DNA from: Pseudomonas sp. PDM14
GTDB taxonomy: Bacteria; Pseudomonadota; Gammaproteobacteria; Pseudomonadales; Pseudomonadaceae
Assembly: GCF_014851905.1 (NCBI RefSeq)
Contig: NZ_JACVAQ010000002.1
Span: 620,001-684,000, forward strand
Length of the DNA: 64,000 nt
Direction: 5' to 3'
Positions 6,974-15,217 of the stretch are shown in pieces. Each line of letters begins with the position of its first letter. Positions within the stretch are counted from its first letter, which is position 1. Position numbers and translations under genes: made by a program. The notes below the pieces were generated by a model that was given only the letters and a program-made list of their open reading frames with translations, searched no databases and was not told the origin of the DNA.

Positions 6974-8935
6974 TTGTTCGCCGACCTGCTGATCATCCTC
7001 GCCTGCTCGCTGCTGGTCATCGCCCTCTTCCGTCGCCTGCGCCTGCCGCCCGTCCTGGGTTACCTGTGCGTAGGCCTGATCGTCGGCCCGACCTCGATGA
7101 ACTGGGTGCACCAGTCGCAGGACCTGCCGCGCCTCGCCGAACTCGGTGTGGTGTTCCTGCTATTCACCCTGGGCCTGGAGTTCTCGCTGGCCCGCATGCT
7201 GGCGCTGCGTCGTACCGTGTTCGGCCTCGGCAGCCTGCAGGTGCTGGTGTGCGGCGCCGTGCTCGGCGGCTGCCTGGCCCTGTTCGGCCTGCCACTGCTG
7301 ACCGCCGTCCTGCTCGGCCTGGGCCTGGCGCTGTCATCGACGGCCATCGTCGGCAAGGAGCTGAACAGCCTCGGCGAAATCTTCAGCAGCCACGGCCAGA
7401 ACGCCATTGGCGTGCTGTTGTTTCAGGATCTGGTCGCGGTTCTGCTGCTGACCCTGGTGCCCGCCTTTGCCGGCACCGCTGGCGAGCAGTGGTACTGGGC
7501 GCTGCCGATCACCCTGAGCAAGACCGTGCTGCTGTTCTTCGGCCTGCTGCTGGCCAGTCGCTGGCTGCTGCCACGGCTGTTCCGCGAGGTGGCGGAAGCG
7601 CACTCCCCCGAGCTGTTCGTCATGCTGGCACTGGTGATCGTGCTGCTCACCGCCTGGCTCACGCACCTGCTCGGCCTGTCCATGGCCCTTGGTGCCTTCC
7701 TCGCTGGCATGCTCCTGGGCGAGAGCCATTACCGCCACCAGATCGAGGCGGACATCCGCCCGTTTCGCGACATTCTCCTGGGCCTGTTCTTCGTCAGTGT
7801 CGGCATGCTGATCGACCTGCACCTGTTCGTCGACCAGGGCTGGCTGATCCTCGCCGCGACCCTCGGCCTGCTCGCGCTCAAGGCGCTGCTGGTCAGCGTA
7901 CTGGTCAGGCTGCGTGGCGAGAACGGCGAAACCGCCTGGCGTACCGGTCTGGCGCTGGCCCAGGCCGGCGAGTTCTTCTTCGCCCTGGTCGCCCTGATGC
8001 GCCACACCCACCTGCTCGATGAACAGGTCGGCAGTCTGCTGCTGGCCGCGGCGTTCTGCTCCATGGCGCTCACCCCGCTCTTGATGCGCGCCGCGCCGAG
8101 CCTGGCCAGCTGGCTGAATCGTGGGCCAGGCCGGCAGACGCAGATCGAGGAAATCGCCAACAGCAGCGCACAGCTCAGCGGCCATGTGGTGATCTGCGGT
8201 TACGGCCGGGTCGGCCAGTCGATTGCGCGCTTCCTGCAACGCGAGCAGGTGGTGTTCGTCGCCCTGGATGACGACCCGGTACGGGTCGAGGAAGCCAGCG
8301 CCGGCAAGGACAACGTGCATTTCGGCGACTCGCGCCGGCGCGACCTGCTGCAGGCCGTGGGCATCGAACGCGCACGGCTGCTGGTGGTGGCCGTGGACAA
8401 CGCCGATGCTGCGCTGAGCATCGTCGAGCAGGTCCGCCACCAGTGCGAACACCTGCCGATTCTGGTGCGCACCCGCGACGACAGCCGCCTGGCGGAACTG
8501 CAGGCCGCCGGCGCCACCGAAGTGGTGCCGGAAGTGCTCGAGTCGAGCCTGATGCTGGCGTCCCACGCCCTGCTGCTGCTCGGTATCGGCGAGCAACAGG
8601 TACAGGCGCACATGGATGAAGTGCGCAGCAGCCGCTACCGCCTGCTGCATGGCTTCTACCACGGCGGCCAGACCAACCTGCTGGAGTCGCAAGGCAAGCC
8701 GCGGCAGCTGCTGCACGCCGTCAGCCTGTCAAACGGCGCACATGCCTGCGGGCAGAACCTGTCCCGGCTCGACCTGGAGACCCTCGGCGTGGAGGTCCAG
8801 GCCATCCGCCGAGCCGGCGCGCAGCTGGAAGCGAGCGAGAACCCATGCCTGCAGGAAGGCGACGCGGTGGTGCTGTCCGGCCCGCTGCACGCGATAGAAG
8901 CCTGTGAATCGCGCCTGCTCGGCGGTCGGGACTAG
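6974..8935 (+). CDS. KefB/KefC-type monovalent cation:proton antiporter (CPA2)
   Basis: Inner-membrane K+/H+ (or Na+/H+) antiporter. 653 aa from a TTG at 6974 with GGAG 9 bases upstream; the protein then starts MFADLLIILACSLLVIALF. About 12 hydrophobic segments cover residues 1-380, with the CPA2 motif LGLGLALSSTAIVGKEL and FFVSVGMLIDLHL. A RCK/TrkA-N nucleotide-binding domain follows (HVVICGYGRVGQSIARFL, LDDDP), then a TrkA-C-like end. An upstream ATG at 6917 lacks a ribosome site. I avoid a kefB/kefC symbol because the glutathione-gating residues were not checked. Confidence 0.88.
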   Translation: MFADLLIILACSLLVIALFRRLRLPPVLGYLCVGLIVGPTSMNWVHQSQDLPRLAELGVVFLLFTLGLEFSLARMLALRRTVFGLGSLQVLVCGAVLGGCLALFGLPLLTAVLLGLGLALSSTAIVGKELNSLGEIFSSHGQNAIGVLLFQDLVAVLLLTLVPAFAGTAGEQWYWALPITLSKTVLLFFGLLLASRWLLPRLFREVAEAHSPELFVMLALVIVLLTAWLTHLLGLSMALGAFLAGMLLGESHYRHQIEADIRPFRDILLGLFFVSVGMLIDLHLFVDQGWLILAATLGLLALKALLVSVLVRLRGENGETAWRTGLALAQAGEFFFALVALMRHTHLLDEQVGSLLLAAAFCSMALTPLLMRAAPSLASWLNRGPGRQTQIEEIANSSAQLSGHVVICGYGRVGQSIARFLQREQVVFVALDDDPVRVEEASAGKDNVHFGDSRRRDLLQAVGIERARLLVVAVDNADAALSIVEQVRHQCEHLPILVRTRDDSRLAELQAAGATEVVPEVLESSLMLASHALLLLGIGEQQVQAHMDEVRSSRYRLLHGFYHGGQTNLLESQGKPRQLLHAVSLSNGAHACGQNLSRLDLETLGVEVQAIRRAGAQLEASENPCLQEGDAVVLSGPLHAIEACESRLLGGRD

Positions 8936-9012
8936 ACGAGGTCGGCACTGACTTAGCGGCAAACCTCAACACGGTGCTACCCTCGCCGCCTTCGCAGACC
9001 CGAGCCGACGCC

Positions 9013-10320
9013 ATGCACACACTCGAACAACTGCGCCGCGGTGAGCTGGCCGGCATCCGCCGCCTGGACCTGTCCGCCAACCTCAGTGAATTCCCGGCGG
9101 AAATCTTCGACCTGGCCGACAGCCTGGAGGTGCTCAACCTCTCTGGCAACCGGCTGAGCAGCCTGCCCGCCGACCTCACGCGCCTGCGCCACCTGCGCGT
9201 GCTGTTCTGCTCGGACAACCCGTTCAGCGTGGTGCCCGAGGTGCTTGGCGAGTGCCCACATCTGGAGATGGTCGGTTTCAAGGCCAACCGCCTGCGTCAC
9301 CTGCCGGCCGCCGCGCTGCCGGCACAGTTGCGCTGGCTGATCCTCAGCGATAACCAGCTCGCGGAACTGCCGGGCACGCTGGGCGAACGCCCGCGTCTGC
9401 AGAAGCTGATGCTCGCCGGCAACCGCCTCAGCGCCCTGCCCGAGAGCCTCGCCAATAGCCATAACCTGGAACTGCTGCGCATCGCCGCCAATCGTTTCAC
9501 GGCGCTGCCGGGCTGGCTGACGCAATTGCCGCGCCTGGCCTGGCTGGCCTTTGCCGGTAACCCGATCAGCGATGCCGGCGAAGCAGCGGCCCTGGCACGC
9601 CACCCGCTGCCGGCCATCCCGCGCGAACAGCTCAGCCTCGGCGAAGTGCTCGGCCAAGGCGCCTCGGGCATCATCCAGCGCGCCAAGTGGCAGCGCCCCG
9701 ATCAGCCGCCCCAGGCAATGGCCGTCAAGCTGTTCAAGGGTGAATTGACCAGCGATGGCCTGCCGCACAGCGAAATGGCGGCGTGCATCGCTGCCGGCGA
9801 ACACCCGCATCTGATTCGTGTGGCCGGCCCGCTGGCTGAACAAGCAGGCGCCCCACCCGGCCTGCTGCTGGAACTGATCGACCCGCACTACCAGGTGCTC
9901 GCCGGGCCACCGTCGCTGGCCAGCTGCACCCGTGATATCTACGCCGACACTCGCCGCTTTACGCTCGATGAGGCGCTGCGCATCGCCCGTGGCGTGGCCG
10001 CCGCGGTGGCGCATCTGCACGGCGAAGGCATCCTGCATGGCGACCTGTACGCGCACAACCTGCTGGTCGACGACGGCGGCCACTGCCTGCTCGGCGATTT
10101 CGGCGCAGCTTCTTTCTTCGCCGCCGGTGACGCCCAGGCCGCGGCGCTGCAACGCATCGAGGCGCGCGCCTTCGGCTGTCTGCTGGAAGAGTTGCTGCAG
10201 CGCTGCGAGTCGGACGATCAGCAGCGCATGGCTCGCCTGTGGCAACTGCAGGCGCGTTGCGTCAACCTGACGCCGAGCGAGCGCCCCGCCTTCGTCGAGA
10301 TCCTCGCCGCACTCGGCTGA
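9013..10320 (+). CDS. Leucine-rich-repeat protein with C-terminal protein kinase domain
   Basis: Fusion of 435 aa. Residues about 15-190 are short LRRs of the LxxLxLsxNxLxxLP type (LEVLNLSGNRLSSLP, LRWLILSDNQLAELP, LQKLMLAGNRLSALP). Residues about 207-435 form a protein kinase domain: glycine loop GQGASG (214-219), MAVKLFKG with Lys239, catalytic loop HGDLYAHN (342-349) and DFG (362-364). The usual HRD arginine is Gly (HGD), as in RD-independent or small-molecule-kinase-like enzymes. No signal peptide or membrane segment, so it is cytoplasmic. Similar LRR-kinase proteins occur in other pseudomonads (from memory); the substrate is unknown. It ends 3 bases from the convergent ZIP gene. Confidence 0.85.
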   Translation: MHTLEQLRRGELAGIRRLDLSANLSEFPAEIFDLADSLEVLNLSGNRLSSLPADLTRLRHLRVLFCSDNPFSVVPEVLGECPHLEMVGFKANRLRHLPAAALPAQLRWLILSDNQLAELPGTLGERPRLQKLMLAGNRLSALPESLANSHNLELLRIAANRFTALPGWLTQLPRLAWLAFAGNPISDAGEAAALARHPLPAIPREQLSLGEVLGQGASGIIQRAKWQRPDQPPQAMAVKLFKGELTSDGLPHSEMAACIAAGEHPHLIRVAGPLAEQAGAPPGLLLELIDPHYQVLAGPPSLASCTRDIYADTRRFTLDEALRIARGVAAAVAHLHGEGILHGDLYAHNLLVDDGGHCLLGDFGAASFFAAGDAQAAALQRIEARAFGCLLEELLQRCESDDQQRMARLWQLQARCVNLTPSERPAFVEILAALG

Positions 10321-10323
10321 GGA

Positions 10324-11253
10324 TCAGCCCAGCGCGGTGTCGAGGAACATCATCACCGCGAAACCACCCATCAGGCCCAGCGTCGCCGGAGTCTGGTGGC
10401 CGTTGCGGTGGGTTTCCGGAATGATCTCGTGGGACACCACGAACAGCATCGCCCCGGCCGCCAGCCCCAGGCTCACCGGGTAGGCCAGCGCGTAGCCGCT
10501 GGAAATGCCCAGGCCGACCAGCGCGCCAAGCGGTTCCATCAGGCCGGTCGCCCCGGCGATCAGGCTCGCGCGCCAGGCGCTGAGGCCGATGGTGCGCAGG
10601 GCCATGGCCACCGCCAGGCCCTCGGGAATGTCCTGAATCGAAATCGCGCTGGCCAGCGGGATGCCGACGCCCAGGTCGCCACCGGCGAAGCCGACGCCGA
10701 TGGCCATGCCTTCGGGCAGGTTGTGCAAGGTGATGGCGAACACGAACAGCCACACGCGGTTGATCCGCTCGCTGTCCGGGCCACAGGGGCCGGTGCTGTC
10801 GTGTTCGTGCGGGGTGAAACGGTCCAGGCCAAGCATCAGCAATGCGCCCAGGGCCAGGCCGAGGACCACGGTGCCAGCGGCGAAGTAATTGTTGCCGGTA
10901 ATGCCCTTGGCCGCGTCGATGCCCGGCAAGATCAGCGAGAACGCGCTGGCCGCGAGCATCATCCCGGCGGCGAAGCCAAGCATGGTGTCCTGGGTACGCG
11001 CCGAGATATTGCGCAGCCCCAGCGCCAGCAACGCACCGAACGCGGTAGCGAGAAAGCCTGCGCTGCCACCGTACAGGCCGTAGCGCAGACGCTCATGCGC
11101 CTGCTCGCCGTCGAAGGCATTGATGCCGCTGCCGACCAGCAGCCAGAGCACAGCCGCCAGCGCCACTGCGAGGCCGGCGCTGACCCAAGGGTAGGCCTGC
11201 ACCTGGGCCAGCCAGGCGGCGCGAAAGGTCTGCGGATGGGTCGTGCTGTGCAT
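10324..11253 (-). CDS. ZIP-family divalent metal transporter
   Basis: Inner-membrane uptake of zinc or related metals. 309 aa from ATG 11253, with AGGTGAG 7 bases upstream; about eight membrane segments are visible. The ZIP signature helices carry metal-binding histidines and glutamates: ITLHNLPEGMAIGVG and SAISIQDIPEGLAVAMAL, plus VVSHEIIPETHRNG near the end. A His/Asp-containing cytosolic loop (FTPHEHDS) separates the two halves. It resembles the GufA/ZupT branch; the exact metal cannot be stated. It converges on the LRR-kinase gene. Confidence 0.88.
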   Translation of the reverse strand: MHSTTHPQTFRAAWLAQVQAYPWVSAGLAVALAAVLWLLVGSGINAFDGEQAHERLRYGLYGGSAGFLATAFGALLALGLRNISARTQDTMLGFAAGMMLAASAFSLILPGIDAAKGITGNNYFAAGTVVLGLALGALLMLGLDRFTPHEHDSTGPCGPDSERINRVWLFVFAITLHNLPEGMAIGVGFAGGDLGVGIPLASAISIQDIPEGLAVAMALRTIGLSAWRASLIAGATGLMEPLGALVGLGISSGYALAYPVSLGLAAGAMLFVVSHEIIPETHRNGHQTPATLGLMGGFAVMMFLDTALG

Positions 11254-11351
11254 GGGCGGGCTCACCTGGGTCGATGGCCCGACTATCCGCCGCTGCCGCA
11301 CGGGAAACAAGCCGACACCCGGTTGCCAATTTCAATCAACCCAATAGCGAC

Positions 11352-11373
11352 AAGGCCCGCATAAGCGGGCCTT
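11352..11373 (-). terminator. Stem-loop terminator after the polyamine-binding protein gene
   Basis: Perfect 9-bp stem AAGGCCCGC/GCGGGCCTT with an ATAA loop, 18 bases beyond the stop codon of the leftward gene. The minus-strand flank has no long T run, so strength is uncertain. Confidence 0.6.
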
Positions 11374-11390
11374 GAAGGTACGATTACGGC

Positions 11391-12464
11391 TCAGATACCG
11401 CTCTTCACCTTGCTCCAGATGCGCGTGCGGATGCGGTCGATCTTCGGCGGCATGGCCTCCAGGGCGTAGAGCTTGCTCATCACGTCCTCGGGCGGGTACA
11501 CGGTGGCATCGGCCTTGAGCGCCGGATCAACCAGGCTGTCGGCCTTGGCGTTGCCGTTGGCGTAGTGCACGTAGTTGCTGATTTCGGCCATCACCTTGGG
11601 CTCGAGCAGGTAGTTCATGAAGGCGTAGCCGGCCTGCTCATCGGTGGCGTCGGCGGGCATGCTGACCATGTCGAACCACATCGGCGCGCCTTCCTTGGGA
11701 ATCACGTAGGCGATGTTCACCCCGCTACCTGCCTCCTTGGCGCGGTTGCCGGCCTGCATGATGTCGCCGGAGAAACCGACCGCCACGCAGATGTCGCCAT
11801 TGGCCAGGTCACCGACGTACTTGGAGGAATGGAAGTAGCGCACGTTGCCGCGCATCTCCATCAACAGCGCCTCGGCCTTCTTGTAGTCCTCGACGTTCTG
11901 GCTGTGGTGCGGCAGGCCGAGCTGATGCAGGGCGATGGGCAGCATTTCCGGGCCGTTGTCGAGGATGGCCACGCCACACTGGGCGAGCTTGGCCATGTTT
12001 TCAGGCTTGAAGATCAGGTCCCAGGAATCCACCGGCACGTCGCCGAGCACGGCCTTGACCTTGTCGACGTTGTAACCGATGCCGGTGCTGCCCCACAGGT
12101 AGGGAAAGCCGTGCTGGTTGCCCGGATCGTTGGTTTCCAGCGCTTTCATCAGTGTCGGGTTGAGGTTCTGCCAGTTCGGCAGGCGGCTTTTGTCGAGCTT
12201 CTTCAGCGCGCCGCCCTGGATCTGCCGAGCCATGAAGTGGTTGGAGGGGAACACCACGTCATAACCGGAGCGGCCGGCCATCAGCTTGGCATCGAGGGTT
12301 TCGTTGCTGTCATAGACGTCGTACTGGGTCTTGATGCCGCTGCTCTTCTCGAAGGCCTTGAGCGTGTCCGGGGCGATGTAATCGGTCCAGTTGTAGATCC
12401 GCACGCTTTCGGCGGCCTGACTGACCGATGCCACGAGCATCAGCGGGATGAGTTTTTTCAGCAT
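11391..12464 (-). CDS. Periplasmic polyamine-binding protein (PotF/SpuD family)
   Basis: Solute-binding protein of polyamine ABC transporters. 357 aa with a signal peptide ending about residue 17 (MLKKLIPLMLVASVSQA) and the family core: VRIYNWTDYIAPDTL, DVVFPSNHFMARQI, FPYLWGSTGIGYN, AVGFSGDIMQAG, PKEGAPMWFDMVSMPADA. The ligand-pocket aromatic and acidic residues typical of PotF are visible. No permease or ATPase genes lie nearby, so it either feeds a transporter encoded elsewhere or acts as a sensor. It is the last gene of a leftward cluster with the cupin and FAD oxidase genes. Confidence 0.9.
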   Translation of the reverse strand: MLKKLIPLMLVASVSQAAESVRIYNWTDYIAPDTLKAFEKSSGIKTQYDVYDSNETLDAKLMAGRSGYDVVFPSNHFMARQIQGGALKKLDKSRLPNWQNLNPTLMKALETNDPGNQHGFPYLWGSTGIGYNVDKVKAVLGDVPVDSWDLIFKPENMAKLAQCGVAILDNGPEMLPIALHQLGLPHHSQNVEDYKKAEALLMEMRGNVRYFHSSKYVGDLANGDICVAVGFSGDIMQAGNRAKEAGSGVNIAYVIPKEGAPMWFDMVSMPADATDEQAGYAFMNYLLEPKVMAEISNYVHYANGNAKADSLVDPALKADATVYPPEDVMSKLYALEAMPPKIDRIRTRIWSKVKSGI

Positions 12465-12532
12465 GATTCACCTCAACGTTTGTTGTTCGATTTAGCGAAG
12501 CGGCAGTTGCAAGTACGACGCGGAAAGCAGAC

Positions 12533-12874
12533 TCAGAAAATCAGTACGTACGTCTTGCGCACGGTTTCTTGTATGTCCCACACGCCGGTGGTGTTGGCCG
12601 GCATCATCAGCGCGTCACCGGCCTGGATGGCGATCGGTTCGCCGCCATCGGGGGTGAAGGTGCAGCGCCCGGCGATGAAGTGGCAGAACTCCTGTTGCAC
12701 GATCTGCCGCCGCCAGCGCCCCGGCGAGCACTCCCAGACGCCGGCTTCGACGCCGTCATCGCGTTCGACGCTGGTGGTCGAAGTAACCGCCGCCGGCTCG
12801 CTGAGCGGCACGGCGACCGGGTTGGATTCGTCCAGCAGCAGGCTGGCGGTGTCCTTGAAATGGCTGATATTCAT
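12533..12874 (-). CDS. Small cupin protein (cupin_3/DUF861)
   Basis: 113 residues forming a single cupin barrel: CSPGRWRRQIVQQEFCHFIAGRCTF followed by GDALMMPANTTGVWDI. The EutQ/(S)-ureidoglycine aminohydrolase-like DUF861 pattern ends in KTYVLIF. Metal ligands are incomplete compared with enzymatic cupins, so a binding role is possible. It sits between an amine oxidase and a polyamine-binding protein (17 and 68 bases away), which suggests a part in the same amine-catabolic pathway. Confidence 0.8.
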   Translation of the reverse strand: MNISHFKDTASLLLDESNPVAVPLSEPAAVTSTTSVERDDGVEAGVWECSPGRWRRQIVQQEFCHFIAGRCTFTPDGGEPIAIQAGDALMMPANTTGVWDIQETVRKTYVLIF

Positions 12875-12891
12875 GTCGACTCCGTCGTCGG

Positions 12892-14298
12892 TCAGTGCAT
12901 GAAGCTTTCCATGAAGCCGGCCACGCCCTGCGCCAGGCGACGCCGCCAGGGCGCGCTGTGCAGGTCGGCGAGAACCCGGTCTTCATGGACGAAGCTGCGG
13001 ATGATGGCGTTGTAGCCGAGCCAGCGGCATGGCTCCGGCTCCCAGCCGCGCAGGCTGCCAAGCGCGCCGTCGGTGGCGACCCAGGGCTGGCGGGTGAGCA
13101 GGCTGTCGTGGCCGAGAATCAGATCAGCCAGGGTGCGCCCGCCGAGGTTGCTCGCGCCCACGCCTTCACCGCCGTAGCCGCCGGCCAGGGCGATGCGTTT
13201 CTGCCGGTCGGCCAGCATGTGCGGGCGGAAGCGCCGGGACATGCCCAGGTTGCCGCCCCAGGCATGGGTCAGGCGCACATCGCGCAGCTGCGGGAACAGT
13301 TCGCCGAGCAGGTAGTGGCGCAGGTCGCGCTCATCGCGGGTCAGGTTGAAATCGCTGCGCAGCTGGCCGCCGAAGCGATAGCCGCCGCGCGCGCCGAACA
13401 CCAGGCGATCATCCGCGGTGCGCTGGCCATAGGTGACCTGGCGACTGGCTTCGCTGAACGCCTGGCCGCGCTCCAGGCCAATGCCGGCCCAGATCTCCGC
13501 GGACAACGGCTCGGTGGCCACCAGCAAACTCTGCACCGGCAATTGATAGCGGCCCAGCGGCGGCAGGCTGGCGGCATAGCCCTCGACGGCTGGGACAACC
13601 CAGTCGGCGCGCACCAGGCCCTCGGCCGTGCGCACCAGGCCGGGCTGCCAGTCGAGTACGCGGCTGCCTTCGTAGATGTCCACACCCATGGCTTCGACAC
13701 AGCGCGCCAGGCCGCGCACCAGCAACGCTGGCTGGATGGTCGCGCAATGCGGCGTGTACAGCGCGCCGTAGGGCGTGCTCACGCGCAGTTGGCGGGCCAG
13801 CTCGTCAGGCTCCAGCCAGCGGTAATCCTCTTCGCCGAGGCCGGCGCTGCGCAGGTCCTGCAGTTGCGTTTGCAGGCGTACGCGCTGCTCGGGGTAACGC
13901 GCGGCGCAATACAGCACGCCACCCTTGCGGTAATCGCAGGCGATCTGTTCGCGCTGCAGCACCTCGCCGACTTCATCGGGAATGCCGTGCAGCAGCGTGT
14001 GGCTGTCGTGGCGCTGCGCCGGCGACAGTTCGGCGAGCATGCGCTCCTCGCCGAGCAGGTTGCCCATCAGCCAGCCGCCGTTGCGCCCGGATGCACCGAA
14101 TCCGGCGATCTGCGCTTCGAGGATGACGATGCGCAGCTGCGGCGCCTGGCGTTTGAGGTAGTAGGCGGTCCACAGACCGGTGTAACCGGCACCGATGATG
14201 ACCACGTCGGCCTGCCGCTCGGCCGCCAGCGCGGGACGTGGCGTCAGCGGTTCGTCGAGCTGGTCCATCCACAGGCTGATGCTGCGCCAATCGGTCAT
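12892..14298 (-). CDS. FAD-dependent amine oxidoreductase (PuuB/PauB-like)
   Basis: DAO-family flavoprotein of 468 aa, similar to gamma-glutamylpolyamine oxidases. The FAD-binding Rossmann motif VIIGAGYTGLWTAYYLK is at 33-49, the typical GASGRNGGW at about 70-78, and a C-terminal LAGGYGGEGVGASNLGG. Start ATG 14298 has GGAG 6 bases upstream. It would oxidise an amine or its gamma-glutamyl derivative to an aldehyde, releasing ammonia and peroxide. It lies directly upstream of the cupin and polyamine-binding genes and downstream of an AraC-type regulator. Substrate is inferred from context only. Confidence 0.82.
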   Translation of the reverse strand: MTDWRSISLWMDQLDEPLTPRPALAAERQADVVIIGAGYTGLWTAYYLKRQAPQLRIVILEAQIAGFGASGRNGGWLMGNLLGEERMLAELSPAQRHDSHTLLHGIPDEVGEVLQREQIACDYRKGGVLYCAARYPEQRVRLQTQLQDLRSAGLGEEDYRWLEPDELARQLRVSTPYGALYTPHCATIQPALLVRGLARCVEAMGVDIYEGSRVLDWQPGLVRTAEGLVRADWVVPAVEGYAASLPPLGRYQLPVQSLLVATEPLSAEIWAGIGLERGQAFSEASRQVTYGQRTADDRLVFGARGGYRFGGQLRSDFNLTRDERDLRHYLLGELFPQLRDVRLTHAWGGNLGMSRRFRPHMLADRQKRIALAGGYGGEGVGASNLGGRTLADLILGHDSLLTRQPWVATDGALGSLRGWEPEPCRWLGYNAIIRSFVHEDRVLADLHSAPWRRRLAQGVAGFMESFMH

Positions 14299-14343
14299 CG
14301 CACACTCCGGCAAAACGAGAATGCGTTGAGACTAGAGACTCCG

Positions 14344-15165
14344 TCAGGCCTTTGCTTGCGTGCGTGCCCGCGAGGAAATTTGCTTGAGGTAGGCCTTGGG
14401 CGTCATGCCCAGGCGCTCGCGGAAGCACTTGTAGAACGCCGACAGCGAGTTGAAGCCGGCGGCGAAGGCCAGATCGTCCACGCGCCCGGGATCACCGCCC
14501 GCCTCCAGGCCATCGAGCAGGTGCTGCAGACGCGCCTGGTTGACGTAGCGGTAGAAGCTCTGCCCCAGCACCTGGTTGAGCAGATGGGAGATCTGGTTGC
14601 GGCTGTAGCCGGTGGCGGCGGCGACCTGCTGCAGGTCCAGCTGCGGATCGAGGAACGGCGTGTGCTTCTGGAAGTAGTCCTGCAGGTCCTGCGCCAGCAT
14701 GCTCAACTGCCACGCGGACAGCCCCAGGCGGCTGGTAGCCGGGCGGGCGCTGCCGCCCTTGCTGCTCGAGCGGGACTCGTGCACCAGCGTCGCGTACTCG
14801 TTGATCCGCCAGATCAGCCCGTCGCGCACGGTGATCGACTCGCCGGTACGGAACGATGCCAGCCCCTGGCTGCCCTGCAGGGCGAAGCGGTACTGGATGA
14901 ACGCGGTGTGGCCGTCGATGCGGATGCGGTCGACGTGCTCGAGCATTTCACCGGGCCGCCGCGGCAGGTTGTCCTCGACGTACTCGCGCAGCTCGCCCAG
15001 GTGCATGCTGCGCTGCTGAAAGAAGTCGTTGTACTCGATGTCCGGGTGGAACAGCGCCATCACCGCCTCGAGATCCCGGCAACGCCAGCTCAGGTGGTAG
15101 CGCAGGATGGTCTCGCGGGTGCGCTCGGTCTGCTCGGGGCCATCGGGAAGGTCGAGGTCGGACAT
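14344..15165 (-). CDS. SnoaL-like/AraC fusion transcriptional regulator
   Basis: 273 aa from ATG 15165. Residues about 10-130 form a SnoaL/NTF2-like cone domain (ETILRYHLSWRCRDLEAVMALFHPDIEYNDFF, FQYRFALQG-type strands, GLIWRINEYATLV), where most AraC proteins have a cupin-like ligand domain. Residues about 170-270 carry two helix-turn-helix units of the AraC type (LQQVAAATGYSRNQISHLLNQ and VDDLAFAAGFNSLSAFYKCFRERLGMTPKAY). It probably senses a small molecule through the cone domain and controls the oxidase-cupin-binding-protein genes 45 bases downstream. Confidence 0.85.
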   Translation of the reverse strand: MSDLDLPDGPEQTERTRETILRYHLSWRCRDLEAVMALFHPDIEYNDFFQQRSMHLGELREYVEDNLPRRPGEMLEHVDRIRIDGHTAFIQYRFALQGSQGLASFRTGESITVRDGLIWRINEYATLVHESRSSSKGGSARPATSRLGLSAWQLSMLAQDLQDYFQKHTPFLDPQLDLQQVAAATGYSRNQISHLLNQVLGQSFYRYVNQARLQHLLDGLEAGGDPGRVDDLAFAAGFNSLSAFYKCFRERLGMTPKAYLKQISSRARTQAKA

Positions 15166-15217
15166 GCCAGGCTCATGATCGGTAAGCGTTGCAGAGTGCC
15201 GCACTCCTCGTCGCGAC

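Noticed and set aside
5311..8022. A 903-codon open frame on the + strand
   Set aside because: It crosses the real pauA5, glutaredoxin, DUF5610 and antiporter genes in antisense or out of frame. Its translation has the low-complexity Arg/Gly/Leu composition of GC-rich antisense frames and no recognisable domain.
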